From Blastopirellula sediminis (GTDB lineage: Bacteria > Planctomycetota > Planctomycetia > Pirellulales > Pirellulaceae): DNA of 64,000 nucleotides. A program made the translations under genes and the position numbers. The stretch is taken from the NCBI RefSeq assembly GCF_020966755.1, contig NZ_JAJKFT010000004.1:124001-188000 (forward strand), given 5' to 3'. Below the pieces are notes generated by a model. It was not told the origin of the DNA. It did no database searches and saw only the letters and a list, made by a program, of their open reading frames with translations. This document shows positions 37,354 through 46,402 of this stretch, piece after piece. Numbering within the stretch: position 1 is the first letter of the stretch; each line of letters starts with the position of its first letter.

Positions 37354-38463
37354 ATGTTGCAAGTCGTTCTCGATCTCGAAAAACTGCGTCAGCCGTATTG
37401 CGGCTTGGGGCAGTTTGCGCAGTATCTGGGGGACGCACTAATCGCCGAGTTGAAGCTGCGCGGGATCGAGCCGATTATTCTCGCTCGCAAGGCGCAACTC
37501 GACAGCTTCCCTGGCGAGCGGACGCTCGAAGCGAATCTGTGGCGCAAAGAGTTTTTGCAACGTCCTTCGCGGTTCTTTTACGCAGGGACGTTTGAAGAGA
37601 ATCTGATCTGGCATGCGACGCATCAGCAAACGCGATTCTTGCCGCGACACCCGCGAACGCCGGTGCTGCTGACCGTTCATGACTTGAACTTCCTCCGCGA
37701 AAAGGCGTCGTCCAAGATCGCCCGCGAGCGTCGTCGGCATCAGTTGATCGTCGATCGCGCGACCGAGATCGTGGCGATTTCCAAGTTCGTCGCCCAGGAA
37801 GTTCGCGAAGAGCTGAACGTCGGCGACAAGCCGGTACATGTGATCTACAACGGCGTGGCACGGAAGGTGACGGAACCGGTGCGTCCTGCGTTTATCCAGG
37901 ATGATCGCCCGTTTCTGTTTTCGATTGGCCTGGTGCAGCGGAAGAAGAACTTCCACGTGTTGGTCGATCTGATCGAACGAGCGAGCGAATATCGGATGAT
38001 ACTGGCCGGCATCAAGACCGACGCCTACGCCGGCGAAATCGAAGCGCAGGTTCGCGCAAAGGGCCTCAGCGATCGCTTTCTGCTTCCTGGCCCGGTCAGC
38101 GATGGAGAGCGGGAGTGGCTCTACCAAAACTGCTCCGCGTTTCTGTTTCCGTCCATTACGGAAGGATTCGGACTACCGCCGATCGAAGCGATGCTCGGCG
38201 GTAAGCCGACGTTTCTCTCACGTCGCACAAGCCTGCCGGAAATCGGCGGTCAGTTGGCGTTCTACTGGGATGCGTTTGACGGCGACCATCTCTATCAGCG
38301 CTTCGCTGACGGAATGCGCCGCTTTTCTCAAGATCCGCTCTATGGAGAACGGCTCAAAGCGCACGCCGGTCAATTCTGTTGGCGCACTGCGGCGCGACAG
38401 TACGTGGATCTCTACGAAGCGATCGGCGGCGTCGAGCGACCGCGCGTTTCTTCGGCGGCCTGA
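37354..38463 (+). CDS. Glycosyltransferase, GT4 family
   Basis: This 369-residue protein starts MLQVVLDLEKLRQPYCGLGQFAQYLG; the GLGQ segment is the glycine-rich acceptor-side loop. The donor domain includes FLFSIGLVQRKKNFHVLVDL, SDGEREWLYQNCSAFLFPSI and TEGFGLPPIEAMLGGKPTFLS, with the E-x7-E type site. This is the mannosyltransferase-like GT4 pattern common with gmd. It lies 99 nt downstream of gmd and probably shares its transcript. The N-terminal HATHQQTRFLPRHPRTPVLLTVHDLN is like that of capsule and O-antigen mannosyltransferases. Confidence 0.88.
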   Translation: MLQVVLDLEKLRQPYCGLGQFAQYLGDALIAELKLRGIEPIILARKAQLDSFPGERTLEANLWRKEFLQRPSRFFYAGTFEENLIWHATHQQTRFLPRHPRTPVLLTVHDLNFLREKASSKIARERRRHQLIVDRATEIVAISKFVAQEVREELNVGDKPVHVIYNGVARKVTEPVRPAFIQDDRPFLFSIGLVQRKKNFHVLVDLIERASEYRMILAGIKTDAYAGEIEAQVRAKGLSDRFLLPGPVSDGEREWLYQNCSAFLFPSITEGFGLPPIEAMLGGKPTFLSRRTSLPEIGGQLAFYWDAFDGDHLYQRFADGMRRFSQDPLYGERLKAHAGQFCWRTAARQYVDLYEAIGGVERPRVSSAA

Positions 38464-38531
38464 CGAACAAGTTGCTAACGAATTGTTAGGCGAAGCGACG
38501 TGCAAATATCGTCGTATCTGACAGAAAAAAC

Positions 38532-38560
38532 TTGCAGGTCTGAGTTGTTGGTTTTATAGT
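38532..38560 (+). promoter_or_regulatory. Promoter-like -35/-10 pair
   Basis: TTGCAG (38532-38537) and TATAGT (38555-38560) are spaced by 17 nt. It lies about 300 nt before the next gene, so a long leader would be needed. Confidence 0.3.
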
Positions 38561-38618
38561 AGCAAGTGTTCAAGAAACGGTTCCCGCTAACTGAAATTTG
38601 AACCTCTGGGGCAGGGCG

Positions 38619-38648
38619 TCACGAAAGTGAAATTTGTCACGATAGTGA
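38619..38648. repeat. Two tandem palindromes TCAC-N4-GTGA
   Basis: TCACGAAAGTGA (38619-38630) and TCACGATAGTGA (38637-38648) are spaced 18 nt centre to centre. They lie about 210 nt before the 38861 gene and 60-90 nt past the promoter-like pair. The shape fits a dimer-binding operator. Confidence 0.45.
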
Positions 38649-38860
38649 TTCCAGGGGTGGGCCAGACATCGCAATTATCTGTTGCGTGATCGCACGGTTC
38701 GACTTCAAAAGTCGGTTTAGCTAGCGGGAACTTTTTCTTTGCGCTTTGCCGTTTTCTCGCACGGCCAGGGTGTTTCTCTTAATCGACGTCAACTTGACGC
38801 GATTGCGCAGCCGATACTGATAATATCGGGGGGGCTCGATTCAAATTCCATGGAAGCACG

Positions 38861-39469
38861 ATGAATCCATTGGTTGTTGCGCCGCTAGCAATCGGAGCGG
38901 CCGGTATCGCCGCCCATACCGCCTCGAAAATCTCTGGCGCCAGCTTTGGGCAACTCCTCTCGCTCGGAGAAAAACCGGTCGCGCCAGCGGCGCAGACCGA
39001 AGCCGACGAAAACCAATCGACGTCCGCACTTGATTCTCTCTTCGCGTCGTCCGGCCAATTGAGCGGCGATTCCGTCGAGGAACTCTCGTCGGCGACTGAC
39101 AAGCTTGTGCAAGAGATCGAAGCGGCGATTCGCCAATTGCTCAACGACGAGGGAATCAATCCCAGCTCGGAGTTCCAGCTGACGATCAATGATCGCGGCG
39201 AAATCGAAGTCGATGGCGCAGGAACCGCCGACGATGCGCTCGCCAAGCTGATTAACGGCGACGCGTCGCTCGCTAACAAGATTCGTCAGGCCGCCGCCAA
39301 TCGGAGCCTGTTGGAAACGGCCGCTGAGCATCAAGACTTCTCCGCCGCCGCGGGGCAAGAATCGCAGACTTCGATCGACGCCTACCAGGCCCTGTTCGGA
39401 GAGAAGAAGGACGGTCGCCCGCAGTTCACCTTCCGTACTGACGAAGGCCTATCGCTCGACCTGGCCTAA
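38861..39469 (+). CDS. Protein of unknown function
   Basis: This 202-residue protein has an N-terminal hydrophobic Ala/Gly segment (MNPLVVAPLAIGAAGIAAHT) and an acidic middle rich in Ser, Asp and Glu (about 50-75). A helical part with LVQEIEAAIRQLLNDEGI and a beta-like LTINDRGEIEVDG follow. I do not recognise the family. A loose resemblance to flagellar hook-length or secreted low-complexity proteins is weak. Its last 21 nt overlap the 3' end of the convergent hemG gene. Confidence 0.55.
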   Translation: MNPLVVAPLAIGAAGIAAHTASKISGASFGQLLSLGEKPVAPAAQTEADENQSTSALDSLFASSGQLSGDSVEELSSATDKLVQEIEAAIRQLLNDEGINPSSEFQLTINDRGEIEVDGAGTADDALAKLINGDASLANKIRQAAANRSLLETAAEHQDFSAAAGQESQTSIDAYQALFGEKKDGRPQFTFRTDEGLSLDLA

Positions 39470-40879
39470 CGCGAGTTGCTCGACCAAGCGTTCTACCGCT
39501 TGTTCGGCCGTCCGAATGCAAAGGGGGACGCCAACCCCATGGTAGGCGTTGCCGACCAGCGCCAAGCCGGCATGCTTCGCGGTCAGTTGTTCGATCCGCT
39601 CGACCAGTTCGAGATGACCGACATGGTACTGCGGCATTTGCGCCGACCAGCGACGGACCGCGAACAATTGCGGCTCGCCGGAGAGACCGATCAGGTCGGC
39701 AAGCTCTTCGGTCACGATTTTCCGCAACTCTTCTTCCGGCAACTCGTTCATTTCCGGATGACATGCGCCCCCAACGAACGTCCGAATCAGCACCGAGTCG
39801 TCCGGCGCTCTCCCCGGAAACTTGTAGCTCGCGAAGCTGGTCGCCAAGATCCGGCGGTTCTCCACCTCCGGCACGACAAAGCCGAACCCGGCGATTGGAC
39901 GAGCGATTTGCTCCTTCCGAACGCCCAGCAGCACAATCGCACATCCGGCGTATTGGATCTTCGCCACCTCGCTGGCCAGCGGCGCGTCGAAAGATTGCAT
40001 AATTTGCGACGCCGCCGGAGCAGGGGCGGCGACCACAACGCCGTCAAACGTCTCGGCGCCATGATCGGTCGTCACGATCCAAGGACCATCTTCCTGGCGA
40101 TCGATAGAACGTACCGGCGCGTTCAAGCGAATCGATTCGCTCGGGAGGCGCGCCGTAATCGCATCAACGACCGCCGACATCCCGCCTCGCGGAGCGACGA
40201 ACATCGAGTACCGCGCTCCACCGTCCGATTTCCCTTCGCTGGCGATCCGCTTGCGCATGCCGCGGATCAGTCCGCCATGTTTCCGCTCCATCTCGACGAA
40301 CTGCTTCATCGTGGCGGCGACGCTCAGCTTTTTCGGATCGGCCGTATAGATGCCGCCGATTAGCGGTTGCACCAGTCGATCGTACGCTTCGCTTCCCAGG
40401 CGTCGCACGACGAAATCGTGCAGACATTCATCGCTCGTTTCCTTTCGTGACGGCACGAAGTATTCCCACGCGAGTCGCAGTTTCCCTCCCCATGACAGAA
40501 TTGGCGACCGCAAGATCGGCCACGCCTTGCCCGGCGCCATCAGCAAGAACCCTTCCGGCACTTCGATCAGCTTGCCGCGGCAGACGACGTACGCCTTGCG
40601 CAGCGCGTCATTGGTCTGCAGCAGGTCTCCTTCGATCCCCAAGCGGCGGCAGAGATCGAGTCCCCACGGCACGTTGGTGATGAAATTGTCGGCGCTCTGT
40701 TCGACCAGGTAATCCCCTTGCTGCTGCGTCTCGAGCACCCCACCTAAGCGCTCGCCGGCTTCGTACAGAACGATCTCGGTCTTCGGGGCCAGTTCTTGCA
40801 GGCGAAAGGCCGCCGCCAATCCGCTGATCCCGCCGCCGATGACGGCAATTCGTGAAGGTTTGGCTGCGGCGGCGTCCAA
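39449..40879 (-). CDS. hemG: Protoporphyrinogen oxidase (HemY/HemG-type FAD enzyme)
   Basis: This 476-residue flavoprotein starts at TTG 40879, with GGAG about 8 nt upstream. The N-terminal IAVIGGGISGLAAAFRLQEL and LYEAGERLGGVLET form the FAD-binding motif of the oxygen-dependent family. YLVEQSADNFITNVPWGLDLC follows, and the C-terminal ALVGNAYHGVGVPLCIRTAE closes the FAD site. It oxidises protoporphyrinogen IX, the penultimate step of haem synthesis. The next gene of the pathway in this window is hemL, 24 kb away, so the pathway genes are scattered. It converges on and overlaps the small unknown gene by 21 nt. Confidence 0.92.
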   Translation of the reverse strand: MDAAAAKPSRIAVIGGGISGLAAAFRLQELAPKTEIVLYEAGERLGGVLETQQQGDYLVEQSADNFITNVPWGLDLCRRLGIEGDLLQTNDALRKAYVVCRGKLIEVPEGFLLMAPGKAWPILRSPILSWGGKLRLAWEYFVPSRKETSDECLHDFVVRRLGSEAYDRLVQPLIGGIYTADPKKLSVAATMKQFVEMERKHGGLIRGMRKRIASEGKSDGGARYSMFVAPRGGMSAVVDAITARLPSESIRLNAPVRSIDRQEDGPWIVTTDHGAETFDGVVVAAPAPAASQIMQSFDAPLASEVAKIQYAGCAIVLLGVRKEQIARPIAGFGFVVPEVENRRILATSFASYKFPGRAPDDSVLIRTFVGGACHPEMNELPEEELRKIVTEELADLIGLSGEPQLFAVRRWSAQMPQYHVGHLELVERIEQLTAKHAGLALVGNAYHGVGVPLCIRTAEQAVERLVEQLALGQVER

Positions 40880-41105
40880 GGGGAGATCTCCAGGCGGGTT
40901 ACGTAATCTTTTAGTGTAACAGATCAGGAAAAGGACGCCCCGTAGGGTGAAAAGAACCGGGAAAAACGACCAATTGGTTGCGTCCCTCTCCCTAGATAGT
41001 TAGGTTGCAAGGTACTCCTCCAGCGGATACTTCACTCCACCCTCAGCAGCGGGCCTGTTGCCAGGATTGCGCACCTCACCGCGGCTGACTTTCTGAGGTC
41101 TCCTC

Positions 41106-42998
41106 ATGTTTCGGCTCTACGTTGGCATGCTGTCGGCGATGGTGTGCTTCTTCGCAATGTCGCCGCAGATCTACGCTCAATTTGGGGGCGGATCTGGCGA
41201 GCGATTGGGCGACGGCGGAGGTTTTGGCGGGGGCTACGACCTCTATAACCGGCAGCCCACGCCGCAAGTCCCGTCGGTTCAGTTGACGGCCGACTACGTC
41301 AATCAGCCGCTGCCGAGGCTTGACCAGCGCCGCGCAATGGAGACGAAACTGCAACAACGGGTCAACTGTCAGTTCACCGACATGCCGCTTAACGTTGTGA
41401 TCGAGCGGCTAAACGCCCAAGCAGGCGTCTCGCTCTACCTGAACAATCGCGCGCTCGAAGATGTGGGGCTATCGCCCGACGTTCCGGTGACGTTCAACCT
41501 CCGGCAGATCCGTCTACGTACGGCGCTGCAGCTAATGCTGCGAGAACTCGATCTGACCTACTTGCTCGACAACGAGCGGATCGAGATCACGACGCCGGAG
41601 GATGCCGAGGACGAATTGCGAACCCTTTACTATCCGTGCGATGATCTCATGACGAAGTACGAAGAACATGGCTTCGATTTCGATTCGGTCATCCAGCTCA
41701 TCACCACCACCGTCGAACCGGAAAGCTGGGAAGAGCTCGGCGGGCCAGGTTCGATTCAGCCGCTCAACGGCGGCGTCGTCGTGGCGCAGACCGATGAGAT
41801 CCACTACCGGATCGCACGCTTGTTTGGCGCGCTGCGTCGCGCCAAGGCCCTCTCCAACGACGACTACGATCCGACGGCGATCGAAATGGGAAGTCAGCGG
41901 TTTCACCGCCAGCAGATCGAAGGGAAGCTCTCGATCGTCATGCCGGATCTGGTCGTGAAGGATATGCCGCTGGAAAGATTCGCCCACATCGTGACGCACC
42001 GAACCGGCGTGCAGATTTATTTCAACGTTCGGGCGCTGGAGGACGTCGGACTCTCGACCGATGTTCCGGTGACCGGATCCTGGAACAACACGACGGTCCT
42101 GTCCGCCTTGAAGGATATCTACTCGCAGTTGGAATTGACCGGCGTCTATTGCGACGACCTCTTGGAAATCACGACCCCGGAAGACGCCGAGAGCGAACTG
42201 AAGCGACGGGTCTACCCAGTGCGCGATTTCTTCGCCGCCGAAAACTGGGTTCCCGGCGGCGATCCCTTTGACTCGTCGGTGACGGGGAGACGCAAAGCGC
42301 AGCGACACTACGTCGCCGACTATGATTCATTGATCGGGATCATCACAACCACCATCGATCCCGACGCCTGGGAAGAGCTGGGGGGACCGTGCGCCGTTCA
42401 ACCTTACGCCGATTCTGACGCGCTCGTCATTAGCGCCACCGACGAGATTCATGGCAAAGTGGATCAACTGTTTCGTGAAATCCGCGCCGGCAGAGTCTCG
42501 CCAATTCCCGAGCCGGAAGAGGACGTGCCGCAAGGAGCGGCTGCGCTTCCCACCAGCGACGAGATCGTCGATCGGACGCATCGCGTCGAAGGCGAATTCG
42601 ATCTGCGCCGACTGACCGAAATCTCCCAAGAACTGCAGCGTGCGATCGCCCCCGGCACGTGGGATGGACAAAAGAAATACATCGTGACGCTCGGAACCAA
42701 TCAGTTGGTTGTGCGGCACAACGCGCAGGTCCAACGCGATATCCGGATCGAACTCCGCCGCATCGCCCTGCGAAATCGGCCCGCCAGTCCGATCCAAGCG
42801 AATCAGTATGGCGCCGATCCTTTCGCGCCCCGCACGATGCCGGGCGGAGGAGAAGGAGGCTTCTTTCAACCAAACGACAACAACCGTGATCCCTTCGGAG
42901 GCGACGGCGGCGATCCGTTTGGCGGCAGCTCAAACGATCCGTTCGGCGCCAGTAATCCATTCGGCGGAGGCGACTCGGATCCCTTCGGCTCCTCGTAA
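41106..42998 (+). CDS. Secreted protein with two secretin-N0/STN-like modules
   Basis: This 630-residue protein has a signal peptide (MFRLYVGMLSAMVCFFAMSP ... YA). It has two N0-like modules: residues about 78-180, with NNRALEDVGLSPDVPVT and IEITTPEDAE, and about 270-380, with VRALEDVGLSTDVPVT and LEITTPEDAESE. Each is followed by a companion segment of about 50 residues (DSVIQLITTTVEPESWEELG and DSLIGIITTTIDPDAWEELG, then a TDEIH). The C-terminus is Gly/Asn/Asp-rich with DPFGG repeats. The secretin C domain is absent, so it cannot form a pore by itself. The function is unknown. It is followed by a paralogue after 41 nt. Confidence 0.75.
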   Translation: MFRLYVGMLSAMVCFFAMSPQIYAQFGGGSGERLGDGGGFGGGYDLYNRQPTPQVPSVQLTADYVNQPLPRLDQRRAMETKLQQRVNCQFTDMPLNVVIERLNAQAGVSLYLNNRALEDVGLSPDVPVTFNLRQIRLRTALQLMLRELDLTYLLDNERIEITTPEDAEDELRTLYYPCDDLMTKYEEHGFDFDSVIQLITTTVEPESWEELGGPGSIQPLNGGVVVAQTDEIHYRIARLFGALRRAKALSNDDYDPTAIEMGSQRFHRQQIEGKLSIVMPDLVVKDMPLERFAHIVTHRTGVQIYFNVRALEDVGLSTDVPVTGSWNNTTVLSALKDIYSQLELTGVYCDDLLEITTPEDAESELKRRVYPVRDFFAAENWVPGGDPFDSSVTGRRKAQRHYVADYDSLIGIITTTIDPDAWEELGGPCAVQPYADSDALVISATDEIHGKVDQLFREIRAGRVSPIPEPEEDVPQGAAALPTSDEIVDRTHRVEGEFDLRRLTEISQELQRAIAPGTWDGQKKYIVTLGTNQLVVRHNAQVQRDIRIELRRIALRNRPASPIQANQYGADPFAPRTMPGGGEGGFFQPNDNNRDPFGGDGGDPFGGSSNDPFGASNPFGGGDSDPFGSS

Positions 42999-43039
42999 CT
43001 AGCGGTCTGTCAGCTCTCTCCTCTTCGGAATGGTGATTT

Positions 43040-44809
43040 ATGTCTCGACTTCTGCTTCTGCTGACGTTGGCCGCCAGCATGCTGGGCTGCCAACCCGCCC
43101 ATGCCGAAAAGCCGCCGGTCACGCTTGCCGAAAACTATCTGCAATCCAGCGACCAAACGGCGGAGCAAGACGCAAAAGTCCGTCAGCAACTTGCCGCCGC
43201 AGCGCGGATCGACGTCGTCGATACGCCGCTGAAGGATGTCGCACAGCTCTTGAGCAAGACGTACGGCGTCGATATTCAATTGTACCATCGCTCGCTCGAA
43301 GACGTCGGCCTCAGCCCCGACGTTCCGATCACGCTCTCCATGGAAAAGGTTTCGCTTCGCAGCATCTTGCGGCAGATGCTGCGCGAACTGGAGCTCACCT
43401 ACGTCGTCGAGGCTGGACGGCTCCTCATTCTGACCCCGGAGGCGGCCGAGGCGAATTTAACGGCAGTCTACTATCCCTGTCCCGAGCTGATCTATTACGA
43501 CGGGCCAGAATACAACAGCGAAGTCCAGCCTGACTATGACAGCCTGATCAACGTGATCACTTCGACCATCGAGCCTGAGGCTTGGACCGAGGTCGGAGGT
43601 CCGGCGCCGGTCTATCCGCTCGAAAATGGTCTCGTCCTGGAACAAATGGAAGAAGTTCACGCGAAAATCGCCGCTCTGTTGGACGCCCTGCGAACCGCCA
43701 AGTCGCTTCCCAACGCAGGCTATGATCCGACGCCGATCAACGTATCGCCCGACGGCGACGAACGCTTGCCGGAGCTGCGCGCGTCGCTCGACAAACGCGG
43801 GACACGCTCGTTTCAAGATGTCCCGCTCGTCGAATTCGCCGCCTACTTGCACCAGCTCACCGGTTCGTCCGTGCTGATAAATCGTCGCAGCCTCGAAGAT
43901 GTAGGCGTGTCGCCCGACTTGCCGATCACCTGCGATCTCGGCGACGCGTCAGCTCGCGACCTGCTGCAGTATCTCACGCGAGAATACGAGCTGACCTACG
44001 TCCTGGAGAACGAGTCGATCGTCATCACGACGCCGGAAGACGCGGAGAGCGCACTACTGGTGAAAGTCTACCCGGTCCGCGATCTGGTCGCCAAACGCGA
44101 GAAGAAACCGGCCCGGCAACGGTGGCCCTACTTCGGCAACAATCTCGTCGAAGGCTACAGCTTCGAATGGAAAGAGCCTGACTACGACTCGCTGATCACG
44201 GCGATCAGCGCCGGCGTCGATCCAGATAGTTGGGAGAACATTGGCGGCCCGGCGTCGATCATGCAACTCGAAAACGCGGACGCCCTCGTGATCTCGCAAA
44301 CGGTGCAAACGCACGAAAAGGTAGCTCAGCTCCTGCAAAACGTGCGTCGCAATCGGAAACCCCGTCCCGCTTCAACGCCGGAAGCGGAAGCGAAGCTCAA
44401 CGAACCGGTCCTCCTCCGCTATCCCATTCCGCTAGAAGATCCGAGCGAATTTGAGATCAACGCGGTGGCCGAACTCCTCCGCAGCGAAGTTTCTCCCGCC
44501 AGCTGGAACGATCCCGACTACTTCCTCAAGACGGTCGGAAAGAAGGATCTGTTCATCAAACAGACGCCGGAGATGCACGCCAAAATCCGCGAGTGGCTGA
44601 ATCAAATCTACCCGAAATCTGGCTACGCCAATCCGTCTCAACAGACGCCAGGTACGGTCGGCGGATTTGGCGGCGGCTTTGGAGGAGGGGGCATGGGAGG
44701 AGGCGGAGGCTTCGAAGGTGCAGGGGGCGGCTTTGGCGGAGGCGGCTTCGGCGGCGGCGGAGGAGGATTCTTCCAGGTGGACGACGCCGCGAGCAAGAAA
44801 GCGGAATAG
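43040..44809 (+). CDS. Secreted paralogue with two N0/STN-like modules and Gly-rich tail
   Basis: This 589-residue protein has a signal peptide with a Cys near its end (ASMLGCQPAHA), so either signal peptidase I cleavage after AHA or a weak lipobox (MLGC) is possible. It has two N0-like modules, with RSLEDVGLSPDVPIT and RSLEDVGVSPDLPIT, each followed by the companion segment (YDSLINVITSTIEPEAWTEV and YDSLITAISAGVDPDSWENI) and a VHAKI / THEKV. The tail has alternating GGFGGG runs ending in GGGGFFQVDDAA, closely like the tail of the 1290-residue protein (GGFFAVDDEK). No secretin pore domain is present. It is in an operon with the previous gene. Confidence 0.78.
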   Translation: MSRLLLLLTLAASMLGCQPAHAEKPPVTLAENYLQSSDQTAEQDAKVRQQLAAAARIDVVDTPLKDVAQLLSKTYGVDIQLYHRSLEDVGLSPDVPITLSMEKVSLRSILRQMLRELELTYVVEAGRLLILTPEAAEANLTAVYYPCPELIYYDGPEYNSEVQPDYDSLINVITSTIEPEAWTEVGGPAPVYPLENGLVLEQMEEVHAKIAALLDALRTAKSLPNAGYDPTPINVSPDGDERLPELRASLDKRGTRSFQDVPLVEFAAYLHQLTGSSVLINRRSLEDVGVSPDLPITCDLGDASARDLLQYLTREYELTYVLENESIVITTPEDAESALLVKVYPVRDLVAKREKKPARQRWPYFGNNLVEGYSFEWKEPDYDSLITAISAGVDPDSWENIGGPASIMQLENADALVISQTVQTHEKVAQLLQNVRRNRKPRPASTPEAEAKLNEPVLLRYPIPLEDPSEFEINAVAELLRSEVSPASWNDPDYFLKTVGKKDLFIKQTPEMHAKIREWLNQIYPKSGYANPSQQTPGTVGGFGGGFGGGGMGGGGGFEGAGGGFGGGGFGGGGGGFFQVDDAASKKAE

Positions 44810-44974
44810 AAACCTCGTTTATCGAGAACATTCTGATTCACCGCGCAGCTAGGTTGAGTCTCTGGTTGCGAGTAGTTCAGACTTTCGCCTTCTTGCGTTT
44901 TCCAGCGCCAAGAGTGAGACTGGGCTTTTTCGCAGAGACTCTCCCCGCGGCGGCTGCAGCGTAAAGTTGGAATC

Positions 44975-45862
44975 GTGAAGATCGGATCTACAGAAATCGT
45001 CGATACCTTCGCCGAAGCGTTCGGCATGCGGTATTGCCGCGTGATCGTGACGGCGCATGATCCGCATTGGCTCGAAGCGGCGACCCGCGAGTTGTGCGGT
45101 TACGGCAGCTCGGTGATCGCCTGCGATGCGGAGGTCGGCGTCGAACGTTGGCTTGGCCCGGCCGAATCCCCCGATGGTCGCGCCGGAGCGGTCGTGATGG
45201 CGTTCGGCTTTTCGACCGACGCCTTGGGCAAAGCGATCGCCAACCGGATCGGCCAATGCGTGATGACCTGCGCGTCGACCGCCGTTTTTGATGGAATGCC
45301 GGAGGCGGAGGAAAAAGTTCCGCTCGGCAAGCAGCTCCGCTTCTTTGGAGACGGCTTTCAGAAAAGCAAAGTAATCGCCGGCCGTCGCTATTGGCGAATT
45401 CCGGTGATGGATGGCGAGTTCCTCTGCGAAGAGTCGCTCGGCGTCGCCAAAGGAGTCGCCGGCGGCAACATCTTGATCCAAGGCGCCGACCAGGCGAAGA
45501 CGCTTGACGCCGCCCGCCGCGGAGTCGCAGCGATCGACCAAGTCGCGGGCGCAATCACCCCATTCCCCGGCGGCGTCGCGCGCAGCGGCAGCAAAGTCGG
45601 CTCGCGCTACAAAGGGCTCCGCGCGTCGACGTCCGATCCCTACTGCCCAACGCTCCGCAGCCGCACCGAGTCGAAGGTGGTCGAAGGGGCCAACTGCGTG
45701 CTCGAGATCGTGATCGACGGCGCGAGCGAAGCGGCGGTCGCTGCCGCGATGCAAGCGTCAATGCATGCGGCCGCCGGCGAAGGGATCTTGGCGATCTCGG
45801 CCGGCAACTACGGCGGCAAACTCGGCAAGTTCCATTTTCATTTGCACGAGCTTTTGGCGTAG
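44975..45862 (+). CDS. ftr: Formylmethanofuran:tetrahydromethanopterin formyltransferase
   Basis: This 295-residue protein (fhcD in methylotrophs) starts at GTG 44975. It begins KIGSTEIVDTFAEAFGMRYC, with VTAHDPHWLEAATRELCGYG, GRRYWRIPVMDGEFLCEESL and HFHLHELLA at the end, along the full length of the Ftr family. It moves the formyl group from formylmethanofuran (or the bacterial equivalent) to H4MPT in C1 transfer, in the cytoplasm. Partner genes (fhcA-C, mch, mtdB) are not in the window. H4MPT-linked C1 genes are known in planctomycetes without proven methylotrophy, where they may detoxify formaldehyde. It follows the N0-like pair without obvious link. Confidence 0.93.
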   Translation: MKIGSTEIVDTFAEAFGMRYCRVIVTAHDPHWLEAATRELCGYGSSVIACDAEVGVERWLGPAESPDGRAGAVVMAFGFSTDALGKAIANRIGQCVMTCASTAVFDGMPEAEEKVPLGKQLRFFGDGFQKSKVIAGRRYWRIPVMDGEFLCEESLGVAKGVAGGNILIQGADQAKTLDAARRGVAAIDQVAGAITPFPGGVARSGSKVGSRYKGLRASTSDPYCPTLRSRTESKVVEGANCVLEIVIDGASEAAVAAAMQASMHAAAGEGILAISAGNYGGKLGKFHFHLHELLA

Positions 45863-45879
45863 GTCAGGCCCCGCAAAAC

Positions 45880-45909
45880 ACTAGCCCGCAGCGCAAGCAA
45901 GGGAATGCG
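45880..45909 (+). repeat. 30-nt dispersed repeat, forward copy
   Basis: This 30-nt block starts ACTAGCCCGCAGCGCAAG and ends GGGAATGCG. It is identical to 46403-46432 and is one of several copies in the patch. Confidence 0.75.
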
Positions 45910-45963
45910 GTCGCAAGCAAAAATGGCGTGCAGAAGCTTCAGTAGGACACGGTAAAACCTCTC

Positions 45964-45994
45964 ACTAACCCGAGGCGCAAGCCGAGGGAAAGCG
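45964..45994 (+). repeat. Dispersed repeat, diverged forward copy
   Basis: It reads ACTAACCCGAGGCGCAAG, then CCGAGGGAAAGCG. It belongs to the CCGAGGCGC subtype that is also seen at 48282 and 48548. Confidence 0.6.
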
Positions 45995-46019
45995 GCCTCC
46001 ACTCCAGGATCCGACAAGC

Positions 46020-46391
46020 ATGTTAAAAAACTGGCTGGGGTGCGGTTGCATTGCCGTTTCAATCTTGTTTTTCTTGCTCATCGGCGCGCTATGGGTTCTC
46101 TTCTCGCCTGGCATCCGCGTGACCGTGCAAAACGTCGGCACAACGCCGATGCAGGATGTCGTCTTGCACGTCACCGGCAATGATTACCCGCTCGGCGATC
46201 TTCCCCCCGGCGCAACCGCGCGGGCGAGAGTGAATTCTACGGGAGAGTCGGGCTTAGAAATCGAGTACGTCGACCCCAACGGCGACCTACAGCGATTGAA
46301 CGCCGGCGGCTACTTTGAGCCCGGCTACCGCGGAACTATCCGCGTCAAAATCGAGGACGGAGTGATCGTCGAAAACCTGAAAAACTTGTAG
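46020..46391 (+). CDS. Small membrane-anchored protein of unknown function
   Basis: This 123-residue protein has one membrane segment (about residues 10-30, GCIAVSILFFLLIGALWVLF) preceded by two Cys (GCGC). It is followed by an all-beta extracytoplasmic part (RVTVQNVGTTPMQDVVLHVT, DLPPGATARARV, EIEYVDPNG) that looks like a small immunoglobulin-type or carboxypeptidase-regulatory fold. I do not recognise the family. It is bordered by dispersed repeats on both sides, so it may be part of a small accessory segment. Start ATG 46020 has AGGAT about 10 nt upstream. Confidence 0.55.
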   Translation: MLKNWLGCGCIAVSILFFLLIGALWVLFSPGIRVTVQNVGTTPMQDVVLHVTGNDYPLGDLPPGATARARVNSTGESGLEIEYVDPNGDLQRLNAGGYFEPGYRGTIRVKIEDGVIVENLKNL

Positions 46392-46402
46392 CCAAACCCA
46401 AA

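Larger units (their letters stand above)
38464..38860. other. Intergenic region with candidate regulatory sites
   Basis: This 397-nt gap follows the GT4 gene. It holds a promoter-like pair (38532-38560) and two tandem TCAC-N4-GTGA palindromes (38619-38648), and is otherwise without recognisable genes or RNAs. Confidence 0.4.
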
